Source: an uncultured Acidobacteriia bacterium (GTDB lineage: Bacteria; Acidobacteriota; Terriglobia; Bryobacterales; Bryobacteraceae). Taken from it: a DNA stretch of 64,000 nucleotides. The notes below the pieces were generated by a model. That model searched no databases. It was not told where the DNA came from and worked only from the letters and a program-made list of their open reading frames with translations. The stretch is taken from NCBI GenBank assembly GCA_903881085.1, contig CAIRSA010000492.1:1-64000 (forward strand), read 5' to 3'. This document shows, piece by piece, positions 25,037 through 33,216 of this stretch. Made by a program: the position numbers and the translations under genes. Position 1 is the first letter of the stretch; each line of letters opens with the position of its first letter.

Positions 25037-25401
25037 TTTTTTCTCTCGTCCTCGGTCAAGGAGAGTTGGCCTTTGATGCGCTCCAGGATCTCTCTTGTAA
25101 GCGATTCTGGGCCCTTTTCCAGCATGTCTTCGATCGTGATCGCAGAACCGTCAATCTCCAGTCCTTCAACGGAATCCAGCCCCCATTCGAGATACAGTTG
25201 ATCGATCTTGGAATGGACATGGAAAGCTTCAATCCGGTCGGCAACGCCCTCCCCGGCATCGAGGAACTGCAAATTGCGGCCCAACTCACGCACCTGCCCA
25301 ATCAACATAGAGCGGCGCTTGAAACTGGGCCTGCGGATGCGAAACCTGACCCCTGGATGAGAATGCGATTCCAGTTCCAGCATGCTGTCGTACTTCACCA
25401 T
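25033..25401 (-). CDS. tail assembly chaperone, G part
   Basis: From ATG 25401, two bases past the tail-tube stop codon, the protein has 122 residues (MVKYDSMLELESHSHPGVRF). The frame is open up to 25494, so ATG 25419 or 25431 are other options. The protein is mainly helical and acidic at its end (KGQLSLTEDERKN), as is usual for G-type tail chaperones that coat the tape measure during tube assembly. Its last codons form the slippery heptamer, so a minority of ribosomes should make the G-T fusion of about 230 residues. Confidence 0.75.
   Translation of the reverse strand: MVKYDSMLELESHSHPGVRFRIRRPSFKRRSMLIGQVRELGRNLQFLDAGEGVADRIEAFHVHSKIDQLYLEWGLDSVEGLEIDGSAITIEDMLEKGPESLTREILERIKGQLSLTEDERKN
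25036..25042 (-). other. programmed -1 frameshift site AAAAAAC
   Basis: On the coding strand the heptamer A AAA AAC stands in the correct phase, directly followed by the zero-frame stop codon TAA (25035-25033). A -1 slip continues as CTA ACG GTC GCA into the 109-codon T frame. A AAA AAC is one of the strongest known X XXY YYZ slippery sequences, and the adjacent stop codon would add pausing. Confidence 0.8.
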
Positions 25402-25402
25402 C

Positions 25403-26572
25403 TCATGCAAATGCGACATAGATTTCGTCATCCACCGTTCCTTGCGCTCTCGACGCCGAAAACTTCCACTGGAGCCGGACTTCGCTATCGTCAAACTCAG
25501 GCAATTCAGGAATTACATTGGGAATATGGATACCTGCCAGTTGGCCAGCCTGTTGCCCGAGTTGGAACATAACTGAGATTGGCGACCGCTGGCGGGCGGC
25601 CTGGTAGAGTCCCTGTGTTGCTGCATCGTCCTGTTCATAGAGGCTAAAATTCATGGTGACAGACCGCTGTCCTGGCGCGATGCATCGCGGAGTTGCCGAT
25701 CCAAATTCGCGCGCCCTCAAATCCATGCCATTGTCGAGCTCGATGTCAGCCTTGGTCAAGGTAAGAAACTGATTAGGGGAAGTGCCCAGCCAAACCTGGC
25801 CAAGATGGCCTGGAATGACGGAGTAGTTGAATTCCGACAGAACAGGCTCTGGCGGAAATGCGCTGAGTGCCCCCTGGCCGGCGCTGAAACTGGCATTGTC
25901 AATCAAGTCTTGTGCACCACCGCTGAATGTGAATTCATGGTAGTCGGCGTTGACGTTGATTTTGAGTTTGTTCACCGCAGCACCGGAAATCACGCGCTGC
26001 ACCGCGCTGGGGTCCCAGTAGTCGAAAATGGAGACGCTCGGAGTATCCGTTGCCGGTCGGTAAGTGATCGCGGTACCCATGGCAGCCCCACTAGTCGGTG
26101 GCACAGTAAAGGGCGCGTTCACCACAATGGACCGAGGATCCGCAATTGCCGAAACAAATCGAATTTCGCCGCCAAATCGTAAAGCCTGACCAATTGTAAG
26201 TTGATGAGGAGTCGTGAAGTGTAAATGACTGCCGCTGGTTACTACATCAACTGTCCCCGCCCCATTGGTAATCGGCGTCGCACCTAGTGCGCCCTGAAAC
26301 AAGGGTCCGTAGGCTGGCCCGGTGGTTCCGCCGGCCCACCCTGTCATATATGTCTTTACTTCAAAGTCTGTTTTTTTGCGTGGCATTGCGGCCAGGCCCA
26401 TATAGGTCCGCGATCCGGTCTTGTCTTTCCGGACAGCAACATCAGTTTTTTGGCGCGCCGTCAGGCTTACCGCGGAAAACCGGTTTGCCGAAGTGACGCT
26501 CGCTACGTTGCCGTAGCTGGATTCCAGTCCCGCATAGAACCGGTTTTCATTGGATGAAATGTAACATGACAT
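25403..26572 (-). CDS. major tail (tube) protein candidate
   Basis: The 389-residue protein precedes the G/GT chaperone, the fixed place of the tail tube gene. It is beta-rich and Gly/Thr/Ser-rich, with no signal peptide. Segments such as RAREFGSATPRCIAPGQRSV and MNFSLYEQDDAATQGLYQAA look like the C-terminal half of tube proteins of the kind found in GTA g9/phi-type tails. The first part (MSCYISSNENRFYAGLESSYGN) resembles the start of the same group. It should form the stacked rings of the tail tube. Confidence 0.62.
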   Translation of the reverse strand: MSCYISSNENRFYAGLESSYGNVASVTSANRFSAVSLTARQKTDVAVRKDKTGSRTYMGLAAMPRKKTDFEVKTYMTGWAGGTTGPAYGPLFQGALGATPITNGAGTVDVVTSGSHLHFTTPHQLTIGQALRFGGEIRFVSAIADPRSIVVNAPFTVPPTSGAAMGTAITYRPATDTPSVSIFDYWDPSAVQRVISGAAVNKLKINVNADYHEFTFSGGAQDLIDNASFSAGQGALSAFPPEPVLSEFNYSVIPGHLGQVWLGTSPNQFLTLTKADIELDNGMDLRAREFGSATPRCIAPGQRSVTMNFSLYEQDDAATQGLYQAARQRSPISVMFQLGQQAGQLAGIHIPNVIPELPEFDDSEVRLQWKFSASRAQGTVDDEIYVAFA

Positions 26573-26590
26573 GATTGTATCTCCGTCTTT

Positions 26591-27085
26591 CTAACGGCTC
26601 CCTTCAAGCTCAAAACTAACCCGTGCGGATTGAACAAAGTTCCTGCCGCCGTGCTTTACCTGTCCATAATTGATTTCGTAGACGCCTCCAAAGAATGAGC
26701 CGTCTCCCCAGTCACCTCGATTGTTGTCCAGAACGTTGGTGATTGCATCGACGTAGAGTTGAAGCTGAGGCTCTATTCCTTCTAACCTGTCATGCGATAC
26801 ACGAATCTCGACGTTGGTTCTTATTTGGCCGGAAAATGTTCGGAATTTCTCTCTTAGAGTATTCTTCACGCGATCGCAATACACATAAACGCTGGGATAC
26901 CGGACTCCGCTCGATCGTTCCGCGACCTCCGACGCAACATTTATGCCCTGTATCTGCTCGATTGCGATCGGCTGTAGTGACACGCCTGACAAATCCGACA
27001 TCGCCTGCACACTGTAGGCAAGTCCGGTATTGCCGCTCAGCATTTGAATGACACGGTTCACAGCTACACTTCCTGTTTGCGCCAT
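26591..27085 (-). CDS. tail terminator / tail completion candidate
   Basis: The 164-residue protein lies between the head-tail adaptor and tube genes. The segment SSGVRYPSVYVYCDRVKNTLREKFRTFSGQIRTNVEIRVSHD (given in parts: YPSVYVYCDRV and REKFRTFSGQIRTNVEI) resembles tail-terminator proteins that cap the tube at the head side. No stronger family signature is visible. The call rests on gene order and fold impression. Confidence 0.5.
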   Translation of the reverse strand: MAQTGSVAVNRVIQMLSGNTGLAYSVQAMSDLSGVSLQPIAIEQIQGINVASEVAERSSGVRYPSVYVYCDRVKNTLREKFRTFSGQIRTNVEIRVSHDRLEGIEPQLQLYVDAITNVLDNNRGDWGDGSFFGGVYEINYGQVKHGGRNFVQSARVSFELEGSR

Positions 27086-27089
27086 GTCC

Positions 27090-27869
27090 TTATCCTCGCC
27101 TCAATATTCGCCTGCGCTGGAGTAACTGGTCATGCCTTTGCCCTGTCCCGGGTACCCGCCCGGTCCGGAATCCATTCGCCGGCAGGTTCCAGGCAGAACC
27201 CACAGATATTGGAACATCATTTTGAAGACCCATCGTCGACTCCGTCTGCCCTGCGTAGATGTTCCATCCGGTCACGTTACTTGGCGGATTGCCGCTTGTA
27301 ACCGCCATTGCGATCCCTGTGGGAGCCGCGTACTGGGCGGTGGGCCCCGGCGCTCCTTCGGCCCCGTTTGCACCTGTCCAGGATGCACTCAAAAACCATC
27401 CGCCAGCTGTTACCGGCCCGCCTGGCACTGTGGCAACTGGCGGAGAAGCAGCAGGAATTGGATTGAAGACAATTCCCACGCCCAGATCGAGGCAATTCGA
27501 TTGAGCATTCTCAGCAAGCCTCGTGAATTCTGCATATTGAGCCTGATACCGTGAATTCAATTGCCGGTGATAGGCATCCCGGTAGGTGACCGCAATCGTC
27601 CGGCACACTTGCCACTGTTTCAGTGCGTCGGAGAAGACCACGTTCCCCATGGTCAATTTCGACAAAAGGGTGGGTCGCCAAAACAGTGCTGGGTCATAGC
27701 TGATCAGGCTCGCGAAAAATCGCTCCAGTTCCAGTCCAATCTCAGACTTCGCCACGTCCAGCTTCGCCGCAAGATCGATACCTTCCGTATTCGCCACGTC
27801 GATAATCGAGCTTTCGTAGCGCGCAAGTTCTGGGATCATTCGTATGTCAGTGTCGATAAATAGAGCCAT
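27090..27869 (-). CDS. head-tail connector (adaptor-like) protein with Fn3-like C-terminus
   Basis: The 259-residue protein has a helical N-terminal part, residues 1-135 (MALFIDTDIRMIPELARYES, LLSKLTMGNVVFSDALKQWQ), as in gp6-like head-tail adaptors. A second half looks like a beta sandwich (GGWFLSASWTGANGAEG, VTGWNIYAG) similar to Fn3-like modules in the hub protein. A good ribosome-binding site (AAAGGA) precedes the ATG. The C-terminal tail is very basic (QRHDQLLQRRRILRRG). Its position after the coat gene fits a connector; the extra beta domain is unusual there. Confidence 0.5.
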   Translation of the reverse strand: MALFIDTDIRMIPELARYESSIIDVANTEGIDLAAKLDVAKSEIGLELERFFASLISYDPALFWRPTLLSKLTMGNVVFSDALKQWQVCRTIAVTYRDAYHRQLNSRYQAQYAEFTRLAENAQSNCLDLGVGIVFNPIPAASPPVATVPGGPVTAGGWFLSASWTGANGAEGAPGPTAQYAAPTGIAMAVTSGNPPSNVTGWNIYAGQTESTMGLQNDVPISVGSAWNLPANGFRTGRVPGTGQRHDQLLQRRRILRRG

Positions 27870-27937
27870 TCACTTTTCCTTTCCACTCCGCCGCACCGGG
27901 CCTCGCTGTAATTGCATAAGCCTCGCCGTTGGTGGCC

Positions 27938-28258
27938 TTATTTAGACTTCAGAGCTGTTTTGATTGCTTTCATTTCCTGGTCTGACAATACGGTTAATTG
28001 AACCTTTGCCGTATTCAAGGCTTCCATGCTCACCCGATAGGCGTCGTTCGTCTCTTGACGGAAAGATTGTGCCTCTTCCTCGGTCGCCAGCCTGGCTCTA
28101 CCTTCGGCAATCATTCTCGAAGCAACGGTTTTCTTTACCGTGTTCATAATCCCTGCAACTCCTCCGTCCGAGGTCTCATTGCTCATAACCACCACTTCGG
28201 GGGTTAGTATCTTTTCTTCCACTTCTTTGATCTTTTGGTAATACTGTCGCATGTTCAT
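27938..28258 (-). CDS. small phage-cluster protein of unknown function
   Basis: The 106-residue protein (MNMRQYYQKIKEVEEKILTP) appears almost fully helical, with alternating charged residues and a Lys-rich end (KAIKTALKSK). It sits between the coat protein and the adaptor gene, after a strong hairpin. It could be a head accessory or a small connector, but no family is recognised. The start has a GGAG element about 10 bases upstream. Confidence 0.5.
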   Translation of the reverse strand: MNMRQYYQKIKEVEEKILTPEVVVMSNETSDGGVAGIMNTVKKTVASRMIAEGRARLATEEEAQSFRQETNDAYRVSMEALNTAKVQLTVLSDQEMKAIKTALKSK

Positions 28259-28281
28259 ATACTTATTTCTCCGTTAGCAAG

Positions 28282-28314
28282 CAGGGGGACTCCGTTCCCA
28301 ACGGAGTCCCCCTG
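28282..28314. repeat. perfect 15-base hairpin after the coat gene
   Basis: CAGGGGGACTCCGTT (28282-28296) and AACGGAGTCCCCCTG (28300-28314) are perfect inverted repeats with a 3-base loop. The hairpin lies 86 bases after the coat stop codon and shortly before the next gene's ribosome-binding site. No T-run follows, so partial termination or protection of the coat mRNA end is more likely than full termination. Confidence 0.7.
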
Positions 28315-28400
28315 TAAACCTGAATAGCAACAGCAGGGCATGGGCCTGACTGGCCCACAGCACCCTGCCAACGCATTCCGCGTCAAGACCTCGCGGATGA

Positions 28401-29312
28401 CTAACTTCTGACAAGAACGCCGTGCGCGTTACGCAGAATCGCTGCGCCGTACAGCACGTCGACGGTGAACTGTTGCGACAGCGTATTAGGCTGGTAGCTC
28501 ATCACCACGCGAATGCCAAAATTCCCAAACTCAGCGTACTCCGCGATCGCCCCTGTACCGGGAAGCGGCTGCGGAAGACGGCGCACAACCAGGCCGATAG
28601 CATCCTTGCAAAAGGCAAGGTTATTGGTCGTGAAGGGGCCGCTGCCGGTCTTACTGACCAACTGGGAACGGAAGACATAGAAGTCCTTGAACTTGCCAAG
28701 GCCGCCGTCGATCAAAGCGCGCAAACCAGCCTCACCGGCCGTCCGGAATTCGCTAAATCGTTGAATCTGGCGCATCTGCGAATAAGTGTTTCCGTCGACC
28801 ACCAGGTACTTGGAAGAGCTTGCCGGCACTTTCGCGGCGAACAGTGCTGTTTCCGCGGAGTCAATAACAGCTTCTGTAATTGCCGCTCCACCTGCCCCCA
28901 ACACAGAGTTCGCAGTGAACTGAGGTGCCAGGGCGAGAAGGTCGGATTCAATGCGCTCTGCCAATGCGACGACGGCCGGCTGCATGTACAGTCTCAGCAA
29001 ATCCGGCACAGCCAACACTTTGGTGACGTCCGGAATCTGGAACGTTGCTTCGGCGTGGGTATTCAGAACGATTTGTGCATTTCCAAGGTTGGGATTCTGG
29101 GTCTGAACAGTGCCGCCTTCGGCAATATTGTTGGCCACCAGAACCGGGGGAATCGGGATATTTACCGTATCGCCAGCATTCGCCAACGTCGGCTCATAGT
29201 CTCGATTTACGAGATTACCCATGACAAGGTTACTCATCAAAGCCGGCAGAGCATCTGCCGCTACTAACTTCACAATCGCGTTTGCTACATTTGCTGATGT
29301 GATTGAAGGCAT
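28401..29312 (-). CDS. major capsid protein, P22 coat-like
   Basis: The 303-residue protein opens MPSITSANVANAIVKLVAAD and continues DTVNIPIPPVLVANNIAEGG, DVTKVLAVPDLLRLYMQPAV and, at the end, TVDVLYGAAILRNAHGVLV. This is the pattern of P22-type coat proteins (HK97 fold). The gene follows the scaffold candidate and has a strong AGGAG ribosome-binding site. P22-like heads use a scaffold that leaves intact and do not need a protease, which fits the lack of a protease gene here. It should assemble the DNA-containing shell. Confidence 0.8.
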   Translation of the reverse strand: MPSITSANVANAIVKLVAADALPALMSNLVMGNLVNRDYEPTLANAGDTVNIPIPPVLVANNIAEGGTVQTQNPNLGNAQIVLNTHAEATFQIPDVTKVLAVPDLLRLYMQPAVVALAERIESDLLALAPQFTANSVLGAGGAAITEAVIDSAETALFAAKVPASSSKYLVVDGNTYSQMRQIQRFSEFRTAGEAGLRALIDGGLGKFKDFYVFRSQLVSKTGSGPFTTNNLAFCKDAIGLVVRRLPQPLPGTGAIAEYAEFGNFGIRVVMSYQPNTLSQQFTVDVLYGAAILRNAHGVLVRS

Positions 29313-29387
29313 TCCTTTTCTCCTATTTACAAACTCTTCATCTGATCTAACTGCGCCCTAATCTGGGTGCCGCTAGACTCTTGCTGC

Positions 29388-29990
29388 TTACATCCCTTTT
29401 AATGCTTGGAGAGCAACACGGGCGATTTCCTGCCGTGCCCTCTCCATCTCTTCCGGATTCATCCCAGGCTTAATCCGGTCGATATCTATCGAAGACCCTG
29501 CGTTGTTGATATGTTTCGACGCTGCTGGTGTCCCCGAACCCCCTGAAATTCTGGCAGGCAGTAACTCCGGGTTCTCGGTTACGAAATTGGCAAGATATTC
29601 CTTGACGCCAACTTCGCCTTGCGACCCTTTCACCACTAACCGGCCATCCTCCGACCGGACAATGTCGTCGCGAACAGCTTTGAATGCCAGGTCGACTTTT
29701 GCCACACCTAGCTTTTGCAGTTCAGTTCGGATCACGGAGTTGCGCTCCGCTTCATCGGCAATCTGCCTGCTTCGCCGGTTCTCTTCGGCCAACTCATTGA
29801 CTCGGCGCTCAAGCACTTCGCGTCGCTTGCGCTCCTCAATCAGTTCTGTTTTATATGCTGGCTCCGACTTCGCCTGTTCGAAATTGATGTATTCACGAAT
29901 CGCGTCCTTGACAAGTAACTTGATGTCGCCATTGTTCTCGTCCGGGGACTTTGAGCCTTGTCTTGACTCATCCTTCATTTCCTGGTCCAT
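29388..29990 (-). CDS. scaffold protein candidate
   Basis: Taking ATG 29990 (preceded by AAAGGAT, and 2 bases past the portal stop) gives 200 residues. A longer frame from 30065 would run into the portal gene. The N-terminal half is highly charged and predicted coiled coil (ELIEERKRREVLERRVNELA, NRRSRQIADEAERN). The C-terminus is acidic then basic, ending RQEIARVALQALKGM. Charge, coiled coil and position between portal and coat are typical of internal scaffolds. Confidence 0.68.
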   Translation of the reverse strand: MDQEMKDESRQGSKSPDENNGDIKLLVKDAIREYINFEQAKSEPAYKTELIEERKRREVLERRVNELAEENRRSRQIADEAERNSVIRTELQKLGVAKVDLAFKAVRDDIVRSEDGRLVVKGSQGEVGVKEYLANFVTENPELLPARISGGSGTPAASKHINNAGSSIDIDRIKPGMNPEEMERARQEIARVALQALKGM

Positions 29991-29992
29991 GG

Positions 29993-31381
29993 TTATCCTT
30001 TCTTGACTATGGATTCGTCGATCTCCTGTGCGATTTGATCCTTGATTTCCTGCCTGACATCGCACAGATACTTGTGGGCAAGCCGCTTGAATATTTGACC
30101 CTGCAGCGTTGGCGATTGAATCCCCATCGCCAGCAGTTTGATTGCATCGTCCAATTCCCCGCTAAACTCGCCAATATCGAATTCGTCTAGGCCGGAAACA
30201 TCGATCTGAAGGCCGTCTTCTCGGGCTGCTTCAATCGAATGTAATACCCGGCGCAACAGGTCCTTTACGCAGTCGCCGTAAGTGCGCAAAACCTCTTGTG
30301 TAATCCCAAAGTCCCATTGCTTACTTAACCCTGACTGGTTCGCTCCACCCGCTGCCCCAGCCTGCATAAGCAGATAGCAAACACGGTAAATCTCATCCTT
30401 CAGTGCTTTCAGATTGTCGGCTGCAATCTGATAGACCGTACCCGCAGGCTCAGCCCACCCAAACCGGTCATTCGGTCCGAGTTGAATGTAATAGGATTCT
30501 CCGACCATCTGGTTCCATTCTTTTTCCGAATAGATCACGGGCATTGCGAAGAGTCCCATAGTCAACGCCCACGAAAGGGCATTCGATTTATTGAAGTGCT
30601 CGATCTGTGTCAGCCCAGCCTTGTTCATCAGCCAGAGGCCGTCGCTGACTTCCAGCTTGAACACGGGTGTCTGGTTCAGTTTGGCCAGTCCGTGCAGCCC
30701 TTCGTCGATAAGAGCGATTTCGCCAGGCTTTCCATCCTCATCTCTTTGCGCATAGATTCGGAATGAAGTTTTGTCGTAATGTGCCCAGCGCGTTTCCCGC
30801 TCCACCTTTCCGCAGGTCGGATCGGATTGTCTGTCGACAATGGACTTTAGCACTACCCATTCGAAGTTTCCATGCTCATCGGAGCTCCAGTTGATAACAT
30901 CCTCTGCTTGAAGCCCGACTAAATAGGCCCTGGAGATTCCTGCTGCCTCTTCCTCGGCACGAGACGTCGCTGTAACATTGACCCGAGGGAAGTCGACCAG
31001 CACATAACTCGCGCCCGAGATCAGGGTGTCGATTAATCGCTTCCTGAGAAAATCAGCGATGCTCGTCCCTCGCTGGTCACAGTTTCCCGTAAAGGTTCCG
31101 TAGAACTGTTTGGCCGGTTCATTATTGCCTTCATACAACAGCACAGGTTCGCGGCGAAACAACGTCGCGGCATACCAGTCAATAATCGACCCCGCGTAGT
31201 TCTCGTAGAATACTCGCCGAAGACGTTCTGCGTAGACCTCGTTCGGTTCCCGCTGCCGCCGGATCAGGTATTTCTCCGCATTGTTCTTTAGCTGCTGTCC
31301 GCCCGCGTAAAGATCCCGATATGTTTGCCACATCTCTTTGCGTGCGGTATATTCTGGATGCTCTTGATCAATTTGATTCAC
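29993..31381 (-). CDS. portal protein (DUF4055-like)
   Basis: The 462-residue protein starts NQIDQEHPEYTARKEMWQTY and continues RDLYAGGQQLKNNAEKYLIR and RVFYENYAGSIIDWYAATLF, the pattern of DUF4055-type portals. The centre (ISGASYVLVDFPRV, QAEDVINWSSD) fits the portal core. It should form the dodecameric ring at the head vertex through which DNA enters. It lies between terminase and scaffold, 28 bases after terL. Confidence 0.78.
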   Translation of the reverse strand: MNQIDQEHPEYTARKEMWQTYRDLYAGGQQLKNNAEKYLIRRQREPNEVYAERLRRVFYENYAGSIIDWYAATLFRREPVLLYEGNNEPAKQFYGTFTGNCDQRGTSIADFLRKRLIDTLISGASYVLVDFPRVNVTATSRAEEEAAGISRAYLVGLQAEDVINWSSDEHGNFEWVVLKSIVDRQSDPTCGKVERETRWAHYDKTSFRIYAQRDEDGKPGEIALIDEGLHGLAKLNQTPVFKLEVSDGLWLMNKAGLTQIEHFNKSNALSWALTMGLFAMPVIYSEKEWNQMVGESYYIQLGPNDRFGWAEPAGTVYQIAADNLKALKDEIYRVCYLLMQAGAAGGANQSGLSKQWDFGITQEVLRTYGDCVKDLLRRVLHSIEAAREDGLQIDVSGLDEFDIGEFSGELDDAIKLLAMGIQSPTLQGQIFKRLAHKYLCDVRQEIKDQIAQEIDESIVKKG

Positions 31382-31409
31382 GTCTTTTGCACTCCCTGCC
31401 TGTTCTCGC

Positions 31410-32720
31410 CTAAAAACTTATGACTGGATTCGTTTGCGGCCCTACCGGAGTCTGTTTCCTGCATTCTTGCCAGACCATGTAACCTAGCGCATCGGAAAGA
31501 TGTGTTCGTTTCGAGTCTCGATCTTTATCAATCTGCGTCGTTCCAGGTATGTAGGTGACCTCTTCAAAATCCTTAATCAACTCTTTGCACTTCGGATCCA
31601 CAAACAGCGCCGGCGTTCCCGACGCGGGCTTCAACTTTGCGTTCATAAGGTTGACACGCTCACGAACTAGCGGATTCTTTGAGGGCACTCGATAATCTGT
31701 CGCGATGTCGCCTTCGCTGCGAAAGAACTTCCGGATGATTTCATAATCTGAAGTGCCAGTAGTCTGTCGCGTAAAGCCGGATGCGTCGCCGCAAATGATC
31801 AACCTGTTAACACCCGACGGAAAACGTGATCGAAACTCCGCACAAGCATCGGCCGTGCTGGCCCGGCTCATTACGATCTCATCAATCACGTGAATTTCAT
31901 CTCCCTCGATCTGCACAACAACGGAGCTCATGGGGTCAACGTTGAAATCCAGTGCCCAATAGAGCGTCTCCCCCTTGCTCCACTCCTTCTTTTTCGCATT
32001 TGTGCTGCGGTCAAACGCGTGATAGCACCGCCCCGCTGTTACGTTTAGGTACGCTCCCAGCACTTCCTGTTGATAGAAACGATCGTCATAACTCCCTCTC
32101 AATCGCTCATAGAAGTCCGGGATACTGCACAACAAATGGTAGTTCTCTTGGGGAGAAGCCAGAATGGCTTTATATCCCGGTATCGGATCTGAAATGAACC
32201 GGCGGTATACCCAATCGAATCCTTTGGGAGTCCACACTGCAAAGCCGCACAATCTTGTTGCCTTGGGGTCTCTCAGACGCCCTTCAAGGCGCAGCCAGGA
32301 CTCCTCGGAACAGTAAGTCAACTCATCAATCCCGAACCATGCCAGGTTTGTTCCGCGCAGCCGTTCGAAGTCATCTACTGCACGAAAGAGGATCCGCGAC
32401 CGGGTGTCTTTCAGCACCAGAATGTTTTCGGCCTTGTTGTACTCAAACGGAATATCATTGCTGATTAAGATCTCTACGAACGATGTCAGCGTTGCATCCC
32501 GTAACATTGGGTAAGTCGGCGCTCCGATTAGCCCGACCCTTCCCGGGTTTTGATAACTAAGCTTGATAGCTTCTTGACAAAGCGCCTGACTCTTGCCAGA
32601 ACCGATCGGACCAGAAAAGCCCTTGAAACGCTCTTCGCATTGGTGAAATCGGTCCTGCGATGGTAGCGCTGCATAGTCTATTTCTCTGGCACATCTCTCT
32701 TTTCCTCGCGAGCTATCCAT
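31410..32720 (-). CDS. terL: large terminase subunit
   Basis: The 436-residue protein has a packaging ATPase domain with Walker A GPIGSGKS (37-44) and Walker B WFGIDE (128-133). An RNase H-like nuclease follows, with acidic residues in ALDFNVDPMSS, ICGDASG and HLSDALGYM. Both the motor and nuclease residues are present, so the enzyme looks functional. It cuts and pumps DNA into the head. The start overlaps the small-terminase candidate by 43 bases. Whether packaging is headful cannot be told from this sequence. Confidence 0.9.
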   Translation of the reverse strand: MDSSRGKERCAREIDYAALPSQDRFHQCEERFKGFSGPIGSGKSQALCQEAIKLSYQNPGRVGLIGAPTYPMLRDATLTSFVEILISNDIPFEYNKAENILVLKDTRSRILFRAVDDFERLRGTNLAWFGIDELTYCSEESWLRLEGRLRDPKATRLCGFAVWTPKGFDWVYRRFISDPIPGYKAILASPQENYHLLCSIPDFYERLRGSYDDRFYQQEVLGAYLNVTAGRCYHAFDRSTNAKKKEWSKGETLYWALDFNVDPMSSVVVQIEGDEIHVIDEIVMSRASTADACAEFRSRFPSGVNRLIICGDASGFTRQTTGTSDYEIIRKFFRSEGDIATDYRVPSKNPLVRERVNLMNAKLKPASGTPALFVDPKCKELIKDFEEVTYIPGTTQIDKDRDSKRTHLSDALGYMVWQECRKQTPVGPQTNPVISF

Positions 32721-33001
32721 TGGACTGTGATCTCCCTCGGCTCTTCCTCTTCGAGCTCTCTTTGCAACTGCAGCAATCGGATTACATCGCCAATAGAAGC
32801 CTTGACTTCATCCGATTCCATCTTCTTTTCAGCGGCATCCAGAAGCTTGTTTACCAATGCTGATTTCGACCGCTTCTTCACAACTGCTGCACGTTTCCGG
32901 GGCGCCTGCACTTTCTTTTTCGCCGCGGATGTCTTTGCTGCTTTCTTCGTCGGTGAAGACGTTCTTTTTGTGGCGCTCTTCGCGCCTTTCTTAGTTGCCA
33001 T
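32678..33001 (-). CDS. Lys/Ala-rich protein, small-terminase candidate
   Basis: This 107-residue protein is first in the phage-like operon. Residues 1-50 are Lys, Ala, Ser and Thr rich and look like a histone-H1-type DNA-binding tail (ATKKGAKSATKRTSSPTKKA). The C-terminal half is acidic and helical (SIGDVIRLLQLQRELEEEEP). Its place before terL, with overlap, fits a small terminase. The H1-like tail is unusual and could bind DNA without sequence preference. Confidence 0.5.
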   Translation of the reverse strand: MATKKGAKSATKRTSSPTKKAAKTSAAKKKVQAPRKRAAVVKKRSKSALVNKLLDAAEKKMESDEVKASIGDVIRLLQLQRELEEEEPREITVQWIAREEKRDVPEK

Positions 33002-33077
33002 ATGTTCGCCTGCGCGTCCTACAGCTCATCAACTCCGATCAAAGAATAACAGGCACCCTCCGGGAAAAAAGGTTGGT

Positions 33078-33107
33078 ATTTTACTAAAGCGTTGAAGAAT
33101 AAACCAA
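33078..33107 (-). promoter_or_regulatory. candidate promoter of the phage-like operon
   Basis: TTGGTT (33107-33102) and TAAAAT (33083-33078) on the minus strand are separated by 18 bases. The predicted start near 33071 would give about 70 bases of leader to the first gene. It is the best sigma-70-like element in the 215-base gap before the divergent DUF1080 gene, and no activator site is recognised. Confidence 0.4.
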
Positions 33108-33216
33108 ATATTTCTTTCGAAAAGCTGTGACTCGGCTTCCAGGGCATGCCTGAATTCCGAAATTGACTGCCTGCATGGGCTGTAATGGGTAGCCCCTTGC
33201 ACCATTCACAGTTGCA

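Larger units (their letters stand above)
18854..33001 (-). mobile_element. GTA-like or remnant prophage head-tail gene cluster
   Basis: Thirteen apparently intact minus-strand genes run in standard siphophage order from small-terminase candidate to tail hub. There is no integrase, excisionase, repressor, replication, lysis, holin or tail-fibre adhesin gene. The flanks are ordinary chromosomal genes: the ilv leader and a DUF1080 gene. At about 14.1 kb it is close to the structural cluster of the Rhodobacter gene transfer agent in size and content, though the coat and scaffold look P22-like and no head protease is seen. No flanking direct repeat was noticed. It could be a gene transfer agent, a domesticated tail/head system or a decaying prophage; the intact frames argue against advanced decay. 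Confidence 0.7.
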
